From the NCBI RefSeq assembly GCF_013414195.1, contig NZ_JAATTV010000004.1, positions 1 to 64,000 of the forward strand: 64,000 bases of DNA, read 5' to 3'. Numbering within the stretch: the first letter of the stretch is position 1; the number at the start of each line of letters is the position of its first letter. Positions 9,103 to 18,734 of the stretch are shown here, one piece after another. The notes beneath the pieces were generated by a model that saw only the letters and a program-made list of their open reading frames with translations, searched no databases and was not told where the DNA came from. Position numbers and translations under genes: made by a program. The DNA comes from Psychrobacter sp. BI730 (GTDB lineage: Bacteria; Pseudomonadota; Gammaproteobacteria; Pseudomonadales; Moraxellaceae).

Positions 9103-10464
9103 TTATTGGACACGAATACCCATGCCCTGCTGCAGTTCGGTTTTATGCTTTTTGATGACTGGAATTAAGGTTTTAATGACCCAGTCGTTACGCCAACCTT
9201 TTAGCCCTTGTGGCAGTTCGCTCACATCTTCATCAAGAGCAACCACTTCATATAATTGTCCTAGCCATTTTTTACGCATCAATACACTGGCAGGTATACC
9301 GATTTCGCGCGCATGCTCATCAATCGCTTGCTGAACTGCTTTCGATAATACTTTATTTTTTGAGCGATATGGCGGCACTAGACAATCTGGATGCTCTGTA
9401 GGCGGTAGACTCTTGGCATCTCTGATTACTTTCAGCAGCTCTTCGCCATATAGTCGCAGCATACTACGGTGCATGGTTGTTTTGTGTGCCAGCTCGCGCA
9501 TGCTGTTTGGCTTTTCAGTGACAATTTCACGTACTGCTTGTTTCTTTATCACAAAGGTACGCGGTTGATTGGTCGCACGTGCCAGCTCTTCTCTCCACGT
9601 AGCCACTCCTTTGAGTATCGCCATTTGCTGCGAGTTATAGCGGTAATCTGCCATCGTGAGATACATCGCTTCATCTTCGACGTGCTGCGTGTCATACAAA
9701 TCACTGGCATAAAGCTGACAGTCAGCCCAAACATAATCGTATAAGCCTTGAGCCTTAAGCGCATACTCGATACTGAGATACAGCGCTGGCAAATAACGTA
9801 CATCATCGATGGCATATTGCTCTTGCTCATCTGTCAACGGACGCTGGAGCCAATCAGACTGACTATGTTCTTTATCGATATGCATATCTAGCTGATCAGC
9901 CAGTGCTTGCTGATAGCCCATTTGCAATTGGCCCGTTAGATAAGACAACGCAATTTGCGTATCGAAGATATTGGTCAACGGTGGGCAGCCAGACAACAGA
10001 TAAAAAATGCCCAAATCTTCGCCGCAAGCATGCCAGATAGCCACATCTACTTTGCGTAGCGCTTCCCACAGTTCAGCCAGTTGTAACTGGGGTGCATCCA
10101 GCAAATAAACATGATCGCCAGTATTCAACTGCACCAGTGCCAAGCGCGGATAATAAGTATCACGCTTGATAAACTCAGTATCTAAGGCTACGCGTCCGCA
10201 AGTCGCTAAGGCATCAATAACTTCATCTAAATCGCTTTGTTTACGTACCCAAGTAATAGCAACGTCATCGGCAATATCCAACAGTGCATCAATATCTAGA
10301 TCTAGCACCTCAATATCAGGTACTTCAACATCTGGATTATTAGCAGCTGACTCAGATGAAGTGGCTGCTGACATTGGCTCAGTATTAGCGGCTTCTTGTA
10401 ATAAGCCATCATTGGTATCAGAAGCATTTGATTGAGCTGAGGCGTTTGAAACGTTATTGGACAC
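9103..10464 (-). CDS. rnd: Ribonuclease D
   Basis: A 3'-5' exoribonuclease that trims tRNA and other stable RNA 3' ends. The DEDDy exonuclease domain (about 70-235) shows ALDTEF (D95, E97), ACGEDL (D150) and YAIDDVRYL (Y217, D221). A HRDC-type nucleic-acid-binding region follows at about 285-365. At 453 residues it is longer than the roughly 375 of E. coli RNase D. The extra length is mainly an N-terminal acidic, Ser/Asn/Ala-rich region of about 65 residues of unknown use, and the true start could be further in. It is not adjacent to the ycgL gene here. Confidence 0.93.
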   Translation of the reverse strand: MSNNVSNASAQSNASDTNDGLLQEAANTEPMSAATSSESAANNPDVEVPDIEVLDLDIDALLDIADDVAITWVRKQSDLDEVIDALATCGRVALDTEFIKRDTYYPRLALVQLNTGDHVYLLDAPQLQLAELWEALRKVDVAIWHACGEDLGIFYLLSGCPPLTNIFDTQIALSYLTGQLQMGYQQALADQLDMHIDKEHSQSDWLQRPLTDEQEQYAIDDVRYLPALYLSIEYALKAQGLYDYVWADCQLYASDLYDTQHVEDEAMYLTMADYRYNSQQMAILKGVATWREELARATNQPRTFVIKKQAVREIVTEKPNSMRELAHKTTMHRSMLRLYGEELLKVIRDAKSLPPTEHPDCLVPPYRSKNKVLSKAVQQAIDEHAREIGIPASVLMRKKWLGQLYEVVALDEDVSELPQGLKGWRNDWVIKTLIPVIKKHKTELQQGMGIRVQ

Positions 10465-10599
10465 GGGCAGATACCTGCATTAATAGGAGAAAATAAAACG
10501 CTAAACCGCGCCTTAATAAAATTAAAAGATAAACAATAATAAAGTAATTATAACAATTCCAAGAAATGAATTGGGTAAGACTTTGAAGCAATCAAAACA

Positions 10600-11193
10600 T
10601 TATAAAAAAGAACGATTTTGCATGGCTTGACCAAGCGTCATACTATCCAGATACTCAAGCTCGCCGCCCATCGGTACACCTTGAGCTAAGCGCGTCACTT
10701 TATTGACATGACGACTGACTGCCTCACTGATAAAGTGCGCCGTAGTCTGACCTTCGACAGTCGTACCTGTTGCAAGTATTAGCTCTTCGACAGGCTCTTG
10801 CTTCACTCGCCATACGAGCTGATCAATATTTAAGTCATCGGCGCTGACACCATCAATTGGCGATAGATGCCCGCCCAACACGAAATAACGACCACGGTAA
10901 CCAGCTGTCTGCTCAATCGCCATCACATCTGCTGCTGTCTCGACCACGCATAGCAGACTGTCATCACGTCTAACGTCTTGGCATAGCGGACATACAGCCT
11001 CATCACTAAAGCTATGGCAACGCTGACATTCAACAATATCACGCATGGCTTCATCTAGTGCTTGGGCGAGTGCCATACCTTGTGGGCGTTTTTTACTGAG
11101 CAGATGTAGCGCCATTCGTTGGGCACTTTTTTGACCGACGCCTGGCAATATACGCAGCTGTTTGACCAGCTGATCAAATTTGGCTGTAAGCAA
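10600..11193 (-). CDS. recR: Recombination protein RecR
   Basis: RecR works with RecF and RecO to load RecA at single-strand gaps. The 197-residue chain has the N-terminal helix-hairpin-helix [13 protein letters not shown], a four-Cys zinc site (C56, C59, C68, C71) and a Toprim domain (about 80-175) beginning LLCVVE. The start is a TTG at 11193, supported by AAGGAAG 5 nt upstream. It lies downstream of ybaB, a conserved pairing, though dnaX is not present in front of ybaB here. A hairpin in the gap may partly separate the two genes. Confidence 0.96.
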   Translation of the reverse strand: MLTAKFDQLVKQLRILPGVGQKSAQRMALHLLSKKRPQGMALAQALDEAMRDIVECQRCHSFSDEAVCPLCQDVRRDDSLLCVVETAADVMAIEQTAGYRGRYFVLGGHLSPIDGVSADDLNIDQLVWRVKQEPVEELILATGTTVEGQTTAHFISEAVSRHVNKVTRLAQGVPMGGELEYLDSMTLGQAMQNRSFL

Positions 11194-11245
11194 AGTAGCT
11201 TCCTTTAGTTGACTTTATCTAACTGAATTTATAAATCGTAGCTAT

Positions 11246-11285
11246 AAAAATGGGGTCGTATCGTGTCGATAACAACCCCATTTTT
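11246..11285 (-). terminator. Hairpin between ybaB and recR
   Basis: AAAAATGGGGT (11246-11256) and ACCCCATTTTT (11275-11285) are perfect complements with an 18-nt loop, and the 3' arm ends in a T-run on either strand. It would act as a partial or full terminator after ybaB. The long loop weakens the call. Confidence 0.55.
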
Positions 11286-11310
11286 GTCTTTAGTATGAAG
11301 TATTTAATGC

Positions 11311-11640
11311 TTAAAACATGCCTTGCATACCTGGTGGTAGACCCATGCCTGAAGTCGCGCCAGCCATCGTTTCTTCGTAGAGTGCATCTGCTTGACGAAC
11401 CGCATCATTGATAGCAGCAGCGATAAGATCTTCAATCATATCTGGCTCATCTTCTAGCAGACTTGGATCAATAGTCAAACGCTTAACCACATGACGACCA
11501 GTCATCGTTACTTTAACTAGGCCACTGCCCGCTTCTGCTTGCACTTCTTTGTTAGAAAGTTCTTTCTTAGCGTTTTCAACGTTCGCTTCTACTTTCTTTT
11601 GCATCGTTTGTGCTTGTTGCATCAATGCTTGAATGTTCAT
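11311..11640 (-). CDS. ybaB: YbaB/EbfC-family nucleoid-associated protein
   Basis: A 109-residue DNA-binding protein that acts as a dimer. The N-terminal coiled-coil-like helix ([18 protein letters not shown]) is followed by the central beta sheet ([23 protein letters not shown]) and a C-terminal helix with a Gly/Met-rich tail, all typical of the family. An AAGAGG site precedes the ATG. It sits directly upstream of recR, the usual arrangement. The family is linked to nucleoid structure and possibly DNA repair, but its exact role is not settled. Confidence 0.94.
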   Translation of the reverse strand: MNIQALMQQAQTMQKKVEANVENAKKELSNKEVQAEAGSGLVKVTMTGRHVVKRLTIDPSLLEDEPDMIEDLIAAAINDAVRQADALYEETMAGATSGMGLPPGMQGMF

Positions 11641-11751
11641 AGTTGCCTCTTTTGTTATTTATGGTTTGTATTTTATGCTAGTGCGTATAATAATGAATAA
11701 TTAATAACGTAAAGTTAATGCAATGCGTTAGTGCAGATTATACCGTTATCT

Positions 11752-13044
11752 TTACAAACTGTCTAAACCACGTGCCAAGTCTTTGATAATATCTTCCACA
11801 TCTTCCAAACCTACCGATAGACGAATCAGACCGTCTTTGACACCAGCTTCGGCACGAGCCTCAGCAGTTAGACGGAAATGCGTGGTGGTTGCAGGATGAG
11901 TAATCGTGGTTTTGGCATCGCCCAAGTTATTGGTGATAGAGACCATTTGTGTTGAATCAATCACATGCCACGCCGCTTCTTTGGTATCGCGGCTGTCAGA
12001 TGCTTTGACTTCAAAACCCATGATAGCACCGTAACCGTCTTTCATATGATGCTGATGGGTGGCAAGCTCGTGTGCAGGATGGTCACTTAGGCCAGAGAAA
12101 TGCACCGTACTAACGTTAGGGTGATTGACCAAAAATTCTGCCACTTGATTGGCATTTTGGCAATGCGCTTGCATACGCAATTTAAGCGTTTCAAGCCCCT
12201 TAGTAAATACCCAAGCATTGAACGGACTCATGCTGATACCGCCTGAGCGCACCACGGTAAATGCTTCTTGCATCAGCTCATCACTGCCGACCAATGCACC
12301 ACCTAATACGCGACCCTGACCATCCAAATATTTGGTCGCAGAGTGAATGACCACATCCGCACCCAAGTCTAGCGGGCGCTGCAATGCTGGCGTTGCAAAG
12401 CAATTATCGACGACGAGTAATATGTCATTGGCTTTGCATAGCTGACTGAGATAACCAATATCGCAAATCTGCGCCAATGGATTACTTGGGCTTTCGCAAT
12501 AAATCACTTTGGTATTTGGTTGAACCGCATTGGCCCATGCCTCATTGTCGAAGCAATCAACGTAGCTGACTTCAACGCCAAACTTGGCCATATAGTTATT
12601 GAACAGCCCAATAGACGAGCCAAATAACTGATTGGCAGCGAGCAGATGGTCACCCGCTTTTAGGTATGCCAAGCACATGGTTAGGATTGCACCCATACCA
12701 GAGGCCGTTGCAACCGCACGTTCACCGTTTTCTAGCGCGGCGAGACGACGCTCAAAAGTACGGACGCTTGGGTTGGTATGACGAGAGTAAACGTTTCCTG
12801 TCTTTGTACCGTCAAAATGTGCCGCAGCATCAGCGGCTGATTGATAAACATAAGAGCTGGTCGTAAAAATCGGCTCTGAATGCTCGCCCTCGTCGGTACG
12901 GTGTTGACCTGCCCGCACAGCAATCGTCTGCATACCGTAATCTAATCCTAAATCTAAGGCATCGTTACGCCAGTTTGGATCTAACCCATCGTTTGAGTTT
13001 TTTTGGTTCAAATTATTCTCATCTTTCGTTTGCGACTGACTCAT
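11752..13044 (-). CDS. metZ: O-succinylhomoserine sulfhydrylase
   Basis: A PLP enzyme of the Cys/Met metabolism family that makes homocysteine directly from O-succinylhomoserine and sulfide. It has YSRHTNPS (phosphate-binding Tyr/Arg), ASGMGAI, VVDNCFATP, and HSATKYLDGQGR with the PLP lysine at residue 238. The GRVLGGALVG that follows favours MetZ over cystathionine gamma-synthase, but annotation within this family is not certain from sequence alone. The 430 residues include an N-terminal polar extension of about 30. The gene is not in an evident operon. Confidence 0.88.
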   Translation of the reverse strand: MSQSQTKDENNLNQKNSNDGLDPNWRNDALDLGLDYGMQTIAVRAGQHRTDEGEHSEPIFTTSSYVYQSAADAAAHFDGTKTGNVYSRHTNPSVRTFERRLAALENGERAVATASGMGAILTMCLAYLKAGDHLLAANQLFGSSIGLFNNYMAKFGVEVSYVDCFDNEAWANAVQPNTKVIYCESPSNPLAQICDIGYLSQLCKANDILLVVDNCFATPALQRPLDLGADVVIHSATKYLDGQGRVLGGALVGSDELMQEAFTVVRSGGISMSPFNAWVFTKGLETLKLRMQAHCQNANQVAEFLVNHPNVSTVHFSGLSDHPAHELATHQHHMKDGYGAIMGFEVKASDSRDTKEAAWHVIDSTQMVSITNNLGDAKTTITHPATTTHFRLTAEARAEAGVKDGLIRLSVGLEDVEDIIKDLARGLDSL

Positions 13045-13473
13045 AGACGTTCCGTTGCTTTGTTTTGGTTGGTATAAAAGGACTGCTTATTTTTTTGATT
13101 ATTAAGCAAATTCATCAGCGTTATCATAACATGCCGACTTATTCCACACATCTGGTTTCAGATAACTTCTAATTATTAATTTTGCCTATTAAAATAACTG
13201 TATGTTCAATATGACAGCCATTATGCAGATTTAACCGACAATAAATCACGATAAAATCAATCGTCAAACCTAACAAAAATAACGTATTTATAATAGGCAG
13301 ATATGCTGACAGCTGCTAAGCTTAGCGACGATTTGAATTTTGGCGTTGGTGATATTTTTATAGACCGTCCAATCAATGCTATCATCCTTAAAAATAGATG
13401 AACAATTTCAGCAAATTACTTATCCATGCATTTTATTTATCAGTATATTTAGGCTCATCAAGGTAAATTCGTT
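13045..13473. other. 429-bp divergent gap between metZ and the phospholipase D gene
   Basis: AT-rich, with no open frame or RNA motif recognised. It must hold the promoters of both divergent genes. I could not define individual promoter boxes with confidence. Confidence 0.4.
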
Positions 13474-15117
13474 ATGTCGATGTTCAGTATAGAACCAAGC
13501 AGCTTATCGTTGAGTCTGACACTTGGGCTGACTTTAGGTCTGAGCGCTTGCCAGAGCCTACCCAAACAGCCACATCTACCTGAGAGCCAAGCGCTATCAG
13601 CGCGAGTCAATGCTTTATACCAACAAGAAGACAGCCCAAAGATTGAGCAAAATACAGCGACTACAACCAACAATACTGATCTAGTGGCCGCTGTTAGTGC
13701 GCAGAATGAAATTCATCCTGATTTGTCAGGCTATCATCCGATCGTCACTGGGGCAAATGCGTTTGCCGCCCGTAGTATGTTAACAGGTATGGCCACGCGC
13801 AATATCGATGCGCAGTATTATATTTGGCATAATGATCAGGCTGGCCAACTGCTATTAAAAGACTTGTGGGAAGCGGCTGAGCGCGGTGTGATCGTGCGTT
13901 TGTTGTTGGATGATTTTAATAACAGTGCAAAGTTTGATCAGCACCTATTACGTTTTGCAAGCCACCCTAATATCGCGGTGCGTATCATCAACCCATTAAT
14001 GCATCGTAAATTTTCAACATTGAACTACGTCACAGGTTTGCCGCGTATCAATCGCCGTATGCACAATAAAAGCATGACGTTTGATAAACAGATTACCATT
14101 ATCGGTGGACGTAATATCGGTAATGAGTACCTGAGTAACGATCAAAGCAGCCAGTTTGCGGATTTGGATGTTTTACTGATTGGTAAAGTCGTCGCAGACA
14201 TTGATAATAGCTTTGCCAGTTACTGGTCATCGCCGCTGTCGTTTGACATCGAAACTTTAGCCAAGTTCGACGATGACGTCACGCCTGATTTTTTGAAGGC
14301 ATTAGACAAGCTGGGTATAGATGAGGAAAATAACGAAGGCAGTAGCTTGACGGTTTATAAAGCCGCCATCAAAGACTCGACGATAGACACTGATCTGATC
14401 AACAAACGCGTGCCGTTTCGTTGGACAGACATGCAGTTTTTGAGTGACGATGTTGGCAAGCTGTCCAAAAGCGTCTCATCTGAGACCAACTTGGTGCATC
14501 AACTGCGTACGTTACTCGGTAGCCCAACCAAAAAACTGACCATCATCTCGTCTTATTTTGTCCCGACCAAAGATGGGGTCGATACTTTGGTGAAGCTCGC
14601 CGAATCTGGCGTTGATATCAAAATATTAACCAACTCATTTGATGCGACCGACGTGACCGCTGTTCATTCTGGTTATAGTCAATGGCGCCCTAGCCTACTG
14701 CGGTCAGGCGTAAAAATATACGAGCTAAAATCAACGGCAGCTGAAGAAAAACGTGACAATAAACTCTGGCGTGCACGCAGTCAGTCATCAACCAGCCTAC
14801 ATGCAAAAACGTTTGCGGTAGACGACTATCAAGTGTTTATCGGTTCCTACAACGTTGACCCTCGCTCTGCCAATATCAATACTGAAATGGGTGTAATCAT
14901 CAATGATGATGAGTTGGCAAGACAGCTGCACGGGGCGCTGAGTGACGATTTACTAAATCAAGCTTATGAAGTTAAGCTGCTAGACAACGGTAGCTTGGAG
15001 TGGCACACCATGGAAGATGGCAAAGAAGTCGTTTACGAGTCAGAGCCACGGGTCGATATGAGTGATCATATCTGGCTTACTATTATGTCTTGGTTACCCA
15101 TTGACTGGCTACTGTAA
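13474..15117 (+). CDS. Phospholipase D/cardiolipin synthase-like lipoprotein
   Basis: A PLD-superfamily protein with two HKD sites: MHNKSMTFDKQ near residue 195, followed by GGRNIGNEYL, and LHAKTFAVDD near 442, followed by GSYNVDPRS. This layout resembles the ClsC/YmdC group of phosphatidyltransferases. The N-terminus has a hydrophobic stretch ending LGLSAC, a probable lipobox with Cys26, so the mature protein would be a lipoprotein facing the periplasm. An AAGGTAA-like site lies upstream of the ATG. Phospholipid headgroup exchange is the likeliest role. No ymdB-like macrodomain partner is adjacent, so the ClsC assignment is tentative. Confidence 0.82.
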   Translation: MSMFSIEPSSLSLSLTLGLTLGLSACQSLPKQPHLPESQALSARVNALYQQEDSPKIEQNTATTTNNTDLVAAVSAQNEIHPDLSGYHPIVTGANAFAARSMLTGMATRNIDAQYYIWHNDQAGQLLLKDLWEAAERGVIVRLLLDDFNNSAKFDQHLLRFASHPNIAVRIINPLMHRKFSTLNYVTGLPRINRRMHNKSMTFDKQITIIGGRNIGNEYLSNDQSSQFADLDVLLIGKVVADIDNSFASYWSSPLSFDIETLAKFDDDVTPDFLKALDKLGIDEENNEGSSLTVYKAAIKDSTIDTDLINKRVPFRWTDMQFLSDDVGKLSKSVSSETNLVHQLRTLLGSPTKKLTIISSYFVPTKDGVDTLVKLAESGVDIKILTNSFDATDVTAVHSGYSQWRPSLLRSGVKIYELKSTAAEEKRDNKLWRARSQSSTSLHAKTFAVDDYQVFIGSYNVDPRSANINTEMGVIINDDELARQLHGALSDDLLNQAYEVKLLDNGSLEWHTMEDGKEVVYESEPRVDMSDHIWLTIMSWLPIDWLL

Positions 15118-15274
15118 TATGTAAACTCTTTTCTAAATAGTCCCTAAAATTGCAGGATGTGCAGTTTTGCTTTTGTTAAAAGCCAAATCCTGTAATCAAA
15201 GTTCTTATTACAATACACAAAATTACTGTTCCGGCGAATCATTGTTTATATACTTTGATTTGCCGGTTTTTATC

Positions 15275-15367
15275 ATGGCCGATTATCTAAACGATGATCG
15301 TCTTAATGACCACTTTACTCCGTGGATGCGTGATCTATTATGCCGACTCGTTCTCAATACGCCCTGA
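15275..15367 (+). other. Possible 30-codon leader or gene remnant overlapping the MFS start
   Basis: An ATG at 15275 opens a 30-codon frame (MADYLNDDRLNDHFTPWMRD...) ending at 15367. It overlaps the first 28 bases of the transporter gene in another frame. Its text reads like the beginning of a normal protein rather than random translation, so it could be a leftover 5' end of a lost gene or a leader. There is no good ribosome site and I do not recognise it. Confidence 0.2.
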
Positions 15368-16644
15368 TGTCTAAAAAAGACAAAAATACAGTCATATTCG
15401 TAAGCTTTATCAGCGCTGTAATCTTTTTTGATTTCTTGATTTATTTGTACATTGCAGACATTGTCTCAGCTGCTATTTTCCCCGCTAATAACGATCCTAC
15501 GGTTGCTAAGCTGCAAGGAATGGGGCTGTTTGTCATTGGTTACTTGGCTCGGCCATTTGGTGGTATTCTGTTCGGGCGTTATGGTGATCTCAAAGGTCGA
15601 AAGCCGACCTTTTTCCTGAGCATAATCGTTACGGCAGGTAGCTTGCTCGCAATGGCGTGTCTGCCTACTTATGCGCAGTGGGGTGCGCTTGCACCTGCGT
15701 TATTCATATTGCTGAGAATCATACAAGGTATGGCATTTGGTCTTTACGCACCGCTATCTTGGGTATTTGTGGCGGAGCATGTCCCTCGGCAGTATTTGTC
15801 AGTGGCTTGTAGCTACGTTACGGCTAGCTTTTTGGTAGGTGTACTGTTCTCTAATGCGTTTTTTCTGTGGCTGACTGACTTTATGACCACCGTACAGCTG
15901 ACTGATTATGGCTGGCGTTTGCCGTTTTTTGTTGGCGCCTTACTAACCTGTCTGCCATTGTTGGTATGGCGATTGGTTAAAGAGACGCCGTTTTTCTTGG
16001 CGTTAGATAAGCCAAAAACTGGTAAGAATCTAGGTAGACCATTTACGGTATTATTCAAGCGCTGCAAACACTCTATCTTTGTCAGTATGGTACTGACTAT
16101 AGTGATATCTAGTATCACCTCTGTCATTGTCCTACTACTGCCAGAACTAATAGAAATCAACTTTACTTTAGACAGTGATTTGTTTAGCTTTTCTCATAGC
16201 TTGGGCATCGTATTTATGGTTCTTGGCTGTGTCTTTTATGGCATGATCTCGACCCATGAGAACTTTGGTAAAATTTTGGTCATTGGTTCTGTTTTACTTA
16301 TCGCTCAAACACTGGCGTTCTTTTATCATCTGCAGGCGGGTGGCGACTATATCTTAATCATGTATGCATTGCTAGGGTTCTGTGCCGGTATCGTGGGCAT
16401 GATCCCTGCCATTTTAGTGCAGCTATTTCCGACCAATGTACGTCTCACCGGCATTTCTTTTTGTTATAATATTACCTACGGTATCGTGGGTGTGCTGATA
16501 CCCTTTGGTCTTGGTTACGCCACGACACTCATCAGTTTCTCGCCAGCGCTATATATTGCCTTTGTGGGCTCTATCGGTATTATTATGGGGCTTTATTTCT
16601 ATAATTTGCCCGAGTTAAAAAAGATTGACCACGTTATTGTATAA
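15340..16644 (+). CDS. MFS transporter, metabolite:H+ symporter-like
   Basis: 434 residues with about 12 hydrophobic segments. The motif between segments 2 and 3 (FGRYGDLKGRKPTF, preceded by GYLARPFGG) matches the metabolite:H+ symporter branch of the major facilitator superfamily, which includes proline/betaine and dicarboxylate carriers. A substrate cannot be named. The ATG at 15340 lacks a clear ribosome site, and the ATG at 15367 is an alternative. A hairpin at 16703-16736 ends the gene. It is in the inner membrane and has no obvious operon partners. Confidence 0.85.
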   Translation: MPTRSQYALMSKKDKNTVIFVSFISAVIFFDFLIYLYIADIVSAAIFPANNDPTVAKLQGMGLFVIGYLARPFGGILFGRYGDLKGRKPTFFLSIIVTAGSLLAMACLPTYAQWGALAPALFILLRIIQGMAFGLYAPLSWVFVAEHVPRQYLSVACSYVTASFLVGVLFSNAFFLWLTDFMTTVQLTDYGWRLPFFVGALLTCLPLLVWRLVKETPFFLALDKPKTGKNLGRPFTVLFKRCKHSIFVSMVLTIVISSITSVIVLLLPELIEINFTLDSDLFSFSHSLGIVFMVLGCVFYGMISTHENFGKILVIGSVLLIAQTLAFFYHLQAGGDYILIMYALLGFCAGIVGMIPAILVQLFPTNVRLTGISFCYNITYGIVGVLIPFGLGYATTLISFSPALYIAFVGSIGIIMGLYFYNLPELKKIDHVIV

Positions 16645-16702
16645 GTAAGATAGTCAATCGCCGCTTCGCATAACGCTTGAAGCTCTAGAAAATCTTGAAA
16701 AT

Positions 16703-16740
16703 AAGGTGCAATGGGTTGTCTCATCCATTGCACCTTCTCC
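16703..16740 (+). terminator. Hairpin after the MFS gene
   Basis: AAGGTGCAATGG (16703-16714) and CCATTGCACCTT (16725-16736) form a perfect 12-bp stem with a 10-nt loop, followed by a modest T-rich stretch. It separates the MFS gene from dusA. Confidence 0.7.
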
Positions 16741-16776
16741 ATTTATTTAAGACACAAATATTAAGGCTTAATCACC

Positions 16777-17760
16777 ATGGTTGATATGACCAACAAACGC
16801 CTCTCAGTTGCGCCAATGATCGACTGGACTACGACAGATTATCGTTATTTTGCACGACTATTTAATCCACATACCTATCTATATACCGAGATGATCAGTA
16901 CTGGCGCATTGATACATGGCAATCGAGCACGGCATTTGCGCTTTGATACGCTTGAGCATCCTCTTGTATTGCAGCTCGGCGGTGCAGACATCGGTGAAAT
17001 GACACAATGCGCAGAGTTTGCTCAGCAATATGGCTATGACGAGGTCAATATCAATGTTGGCTGCCCCTCAGATCGCGTACAGCACAATAAGATAGGTGCC
17101 TGTCTGATGGCAGAACCTCAGACCGTCGCTGACTTGGTCAAGCATATGCAAGCTGCAGTCGATATTCCAGTGACGGTCAAGCATCGTATTGGCATCGATG
17201 ACTTTGATAGTTATGAGTTTATGGTGGACTTTGTGCAGACAGTCGCAGCGGCAGGTTGTACCCGCTTTATCGTACATGCGCGTACGGCATGGCTACAAGG
17301 ACTTAGCCCTAAGCAAAATCGCGAGATACCACCGCTACGTTACGATGATGTCTACCGCTTGAAGCAAGACTTTCCTGAGCTAGATATCGAGATCAATGGT
17401 GGTATCGATACGATTGAAGACATCAAGATGCATTTGCAGCATATCGATGGCGTGATGATAGGACGAGCGTTTTATCATAACCCGTATCTATTAGCAGAGG
17501 CCAATAGCTTGTGGAGTTATACAACATCTGAGACTATCCCTAAGCGTTCAGAAATCTTGGCACGGCTATATCCATATTTAGAAGAACAAATTGAAAAAGG
17601 CGAAGCACTCCCAACAATGACGCGGCATTATTTAGGGTTGTTTCAAGGGTTGATGGGCGCACGCAGATGGCGACAAGCATTAAGCGGTAAACCTCAGCTA
17701 ACGCTTGATGATGTTAAAAGAGCGGCGGATGAAGTATTGTTGTTAAACCCTGATGCATAG
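16777..17760 (+). CDS. dusA: tRNA-dihydrouridine(20/20a) synthase
   Basis: An FMN enzyme that reduces uridine at D-loop positions 20/20a of tRNA. It begins with RLSVAPMIDWTTTDYR, as in DusA, and has EVNINVGCPSDRVQ with the catalytic Cys96. KHRIGID, FIVHARTAW and the phosphate-binding IEINGGI and GVMIGRAFY segments follow. The 327-residue length fits DusA, including the C-terminal helical tRNA-binding domain. An ATG nine bases further in (16786) is an alternative start. Its 3' end forms part of a long hairpin shared with the convergent CPBP gene. Confidence 0.95.
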   Translation: MVDMTNKRLSVAPMIDWTTTDYRYFARLFNPHTYLYTEMISTGALIHGNRARHLRFDTLEHPLVLQLGGADIGEMTQCAEFAQQYGYDEVNINVGCPSDRVQHNKIGACLMAEPQTVADLVKHMQAAVDIPVTVKHRIGIDDFDSYEFMVDFVQTVAAAGCTRFIVHARTAWLQGLSPKQNREIPPLRYDDVYRLKQDFPELDIEINGGIDTIEDIKMHLQHIDGVMIGRAFYHNPYLLAEANSLWSYTTSETIPKRSEILARLYPYLEEQIEKGEALPTMTRHYLGLFQGLMGARRWRQALSGKPQLTLDDVKRAADEVLLLNPDA

Positions 17761-17788
17761 CACAGATTGGTATGCATCAAGGTTTAAC
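17742..17788. terminator. Long hairpin between convergent dusA and CPBP genes
   Basis: GTTAAACCCTGATGCAT (17742-17758) and ATGCATCAAGGTTTAAC (17772-17788) form a 17-bp stem with one G-U pair and a 13-nt loop. The left arm includes the dusA stop codon. There is no T-run, so it may act more in transcript end protection than in classical termination. Confidence 0.6.
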
Positions 17789-17845
17789 AGACTTCAGATT
17801 TTAGCCACTACTGCCGCACTGCCCCTACTATCATGTCAATTTTAG

Positions 17846-18664
17846 CTACGATACTTGTGAGAGATACTGCCACATCGCTGCCCCATTATTAATGATATGT
17901 AGTGCGATGGGCAGTAATAGTGATCCTGACTTAATACGGGCATAACAAAATATCAGTGCCAATACCACGATGGTGCTGATCTCATAAATACCGTACTGTA
18001 CATGGATAATAGCAAATATCAAACTTGTCACGATACTTGCTACTATCGCGCCGTGATGCACAGAATATGACGGTGCGGTGAACTGCTCTGCGATCGCTGA
18101 CCATAAGATGCCCCGAAAAACAACCTCTTCGTAGATTGGGGCAACGACGACCATCGCAAAGACCAACAGCCATATCGAGCTTACCGATTCATATAGTGGA
18201 TCAACAAAAACCAACGGCGTCATATCTAGCATATAGGTCAGCGCTTGACTGGCGATCATAAATATCAATAGCACACCCAGCATACCCATACCTACCGCAA
18301 ATGAAAACGGCTTCAATGCTAGGTACTGACGCACCTTACCACCTCGTAGACGAATAATGACAATACTGGTCACTACCAACAGTATGCAGCCTATGACTAT
18401 CGAGATACTCACGACCGTTCCATCATTACTACCAAAAAAGAATATGTCCGCCATCGATCCATTTTGTGTAGCCGGTAATACCAGTTTACCAGCGATATAC
18501 ACGCCTACCAATTGACTGATAAAAAATGCCAATACCATGCCTACTGTTAGTACAAACGCCCCTAAGCGCGAAAACAATGGTGCACAATGAAGCAAGCCCT
18601 CCCCGTCAGACGGTTCAGCTAGGTTGTTTGGCATAGAGTTGTTGGACACAGAGTGTTTGGACAT
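17846..18664 (-). CDS. CPBP-family intramembrane metalloprotease
   Basis: A multi-pass membrane protein with the Abi/CPBP (Rce1-like) motifs: YEEVVFRG (Glu pair and Arg), a His in AIIHVQYG, and HIINN near the C-terminus, with about seven or eight hydrophobic segments. The family includes CAAX proteases and bacteriocin-immunity-type proteins, and the substrate here is unknown. The frame runs up to a TTG at 18682. I prefer the ATG at 18664 (272 aa), though ribosome sites are weak for both. It lies 71 bp downstream of the alpha/beta hydrolase gene and may be co-transcribed with it. Confidence 0.85.
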   Translation of the reverse strand: MSKHSVSNNSMPNNLAEPSDGEGLLHCAPLFSRLGAFVLTVGMVLAFFISQLVGVYIAGKLVLPATQNGSMADIFFFGSNDGTVVSISIVIGCILLVVTSIVIIRLRGGKVRQYLALKPFSFAVGMGMLGVLLIFMIASQALTYMLDMTPLVFVDPLYESVSSIWLLVFAMVVVAPIYEEVVFRGILWSAIAEQFTAPSYSVHHGAIVASIVTSLIFAIIHVQYGIYEISTIVVLALIFCYARIKSGSLLLPIALHIINNGAAMWQYLSQVS

Positions 18665-18734
18665 GGAAATATCACTTAGCAAATATATAGTCAGCTCACA
18701 TCTAAGAGCCTGACGAATTGACGATACCTTACTT

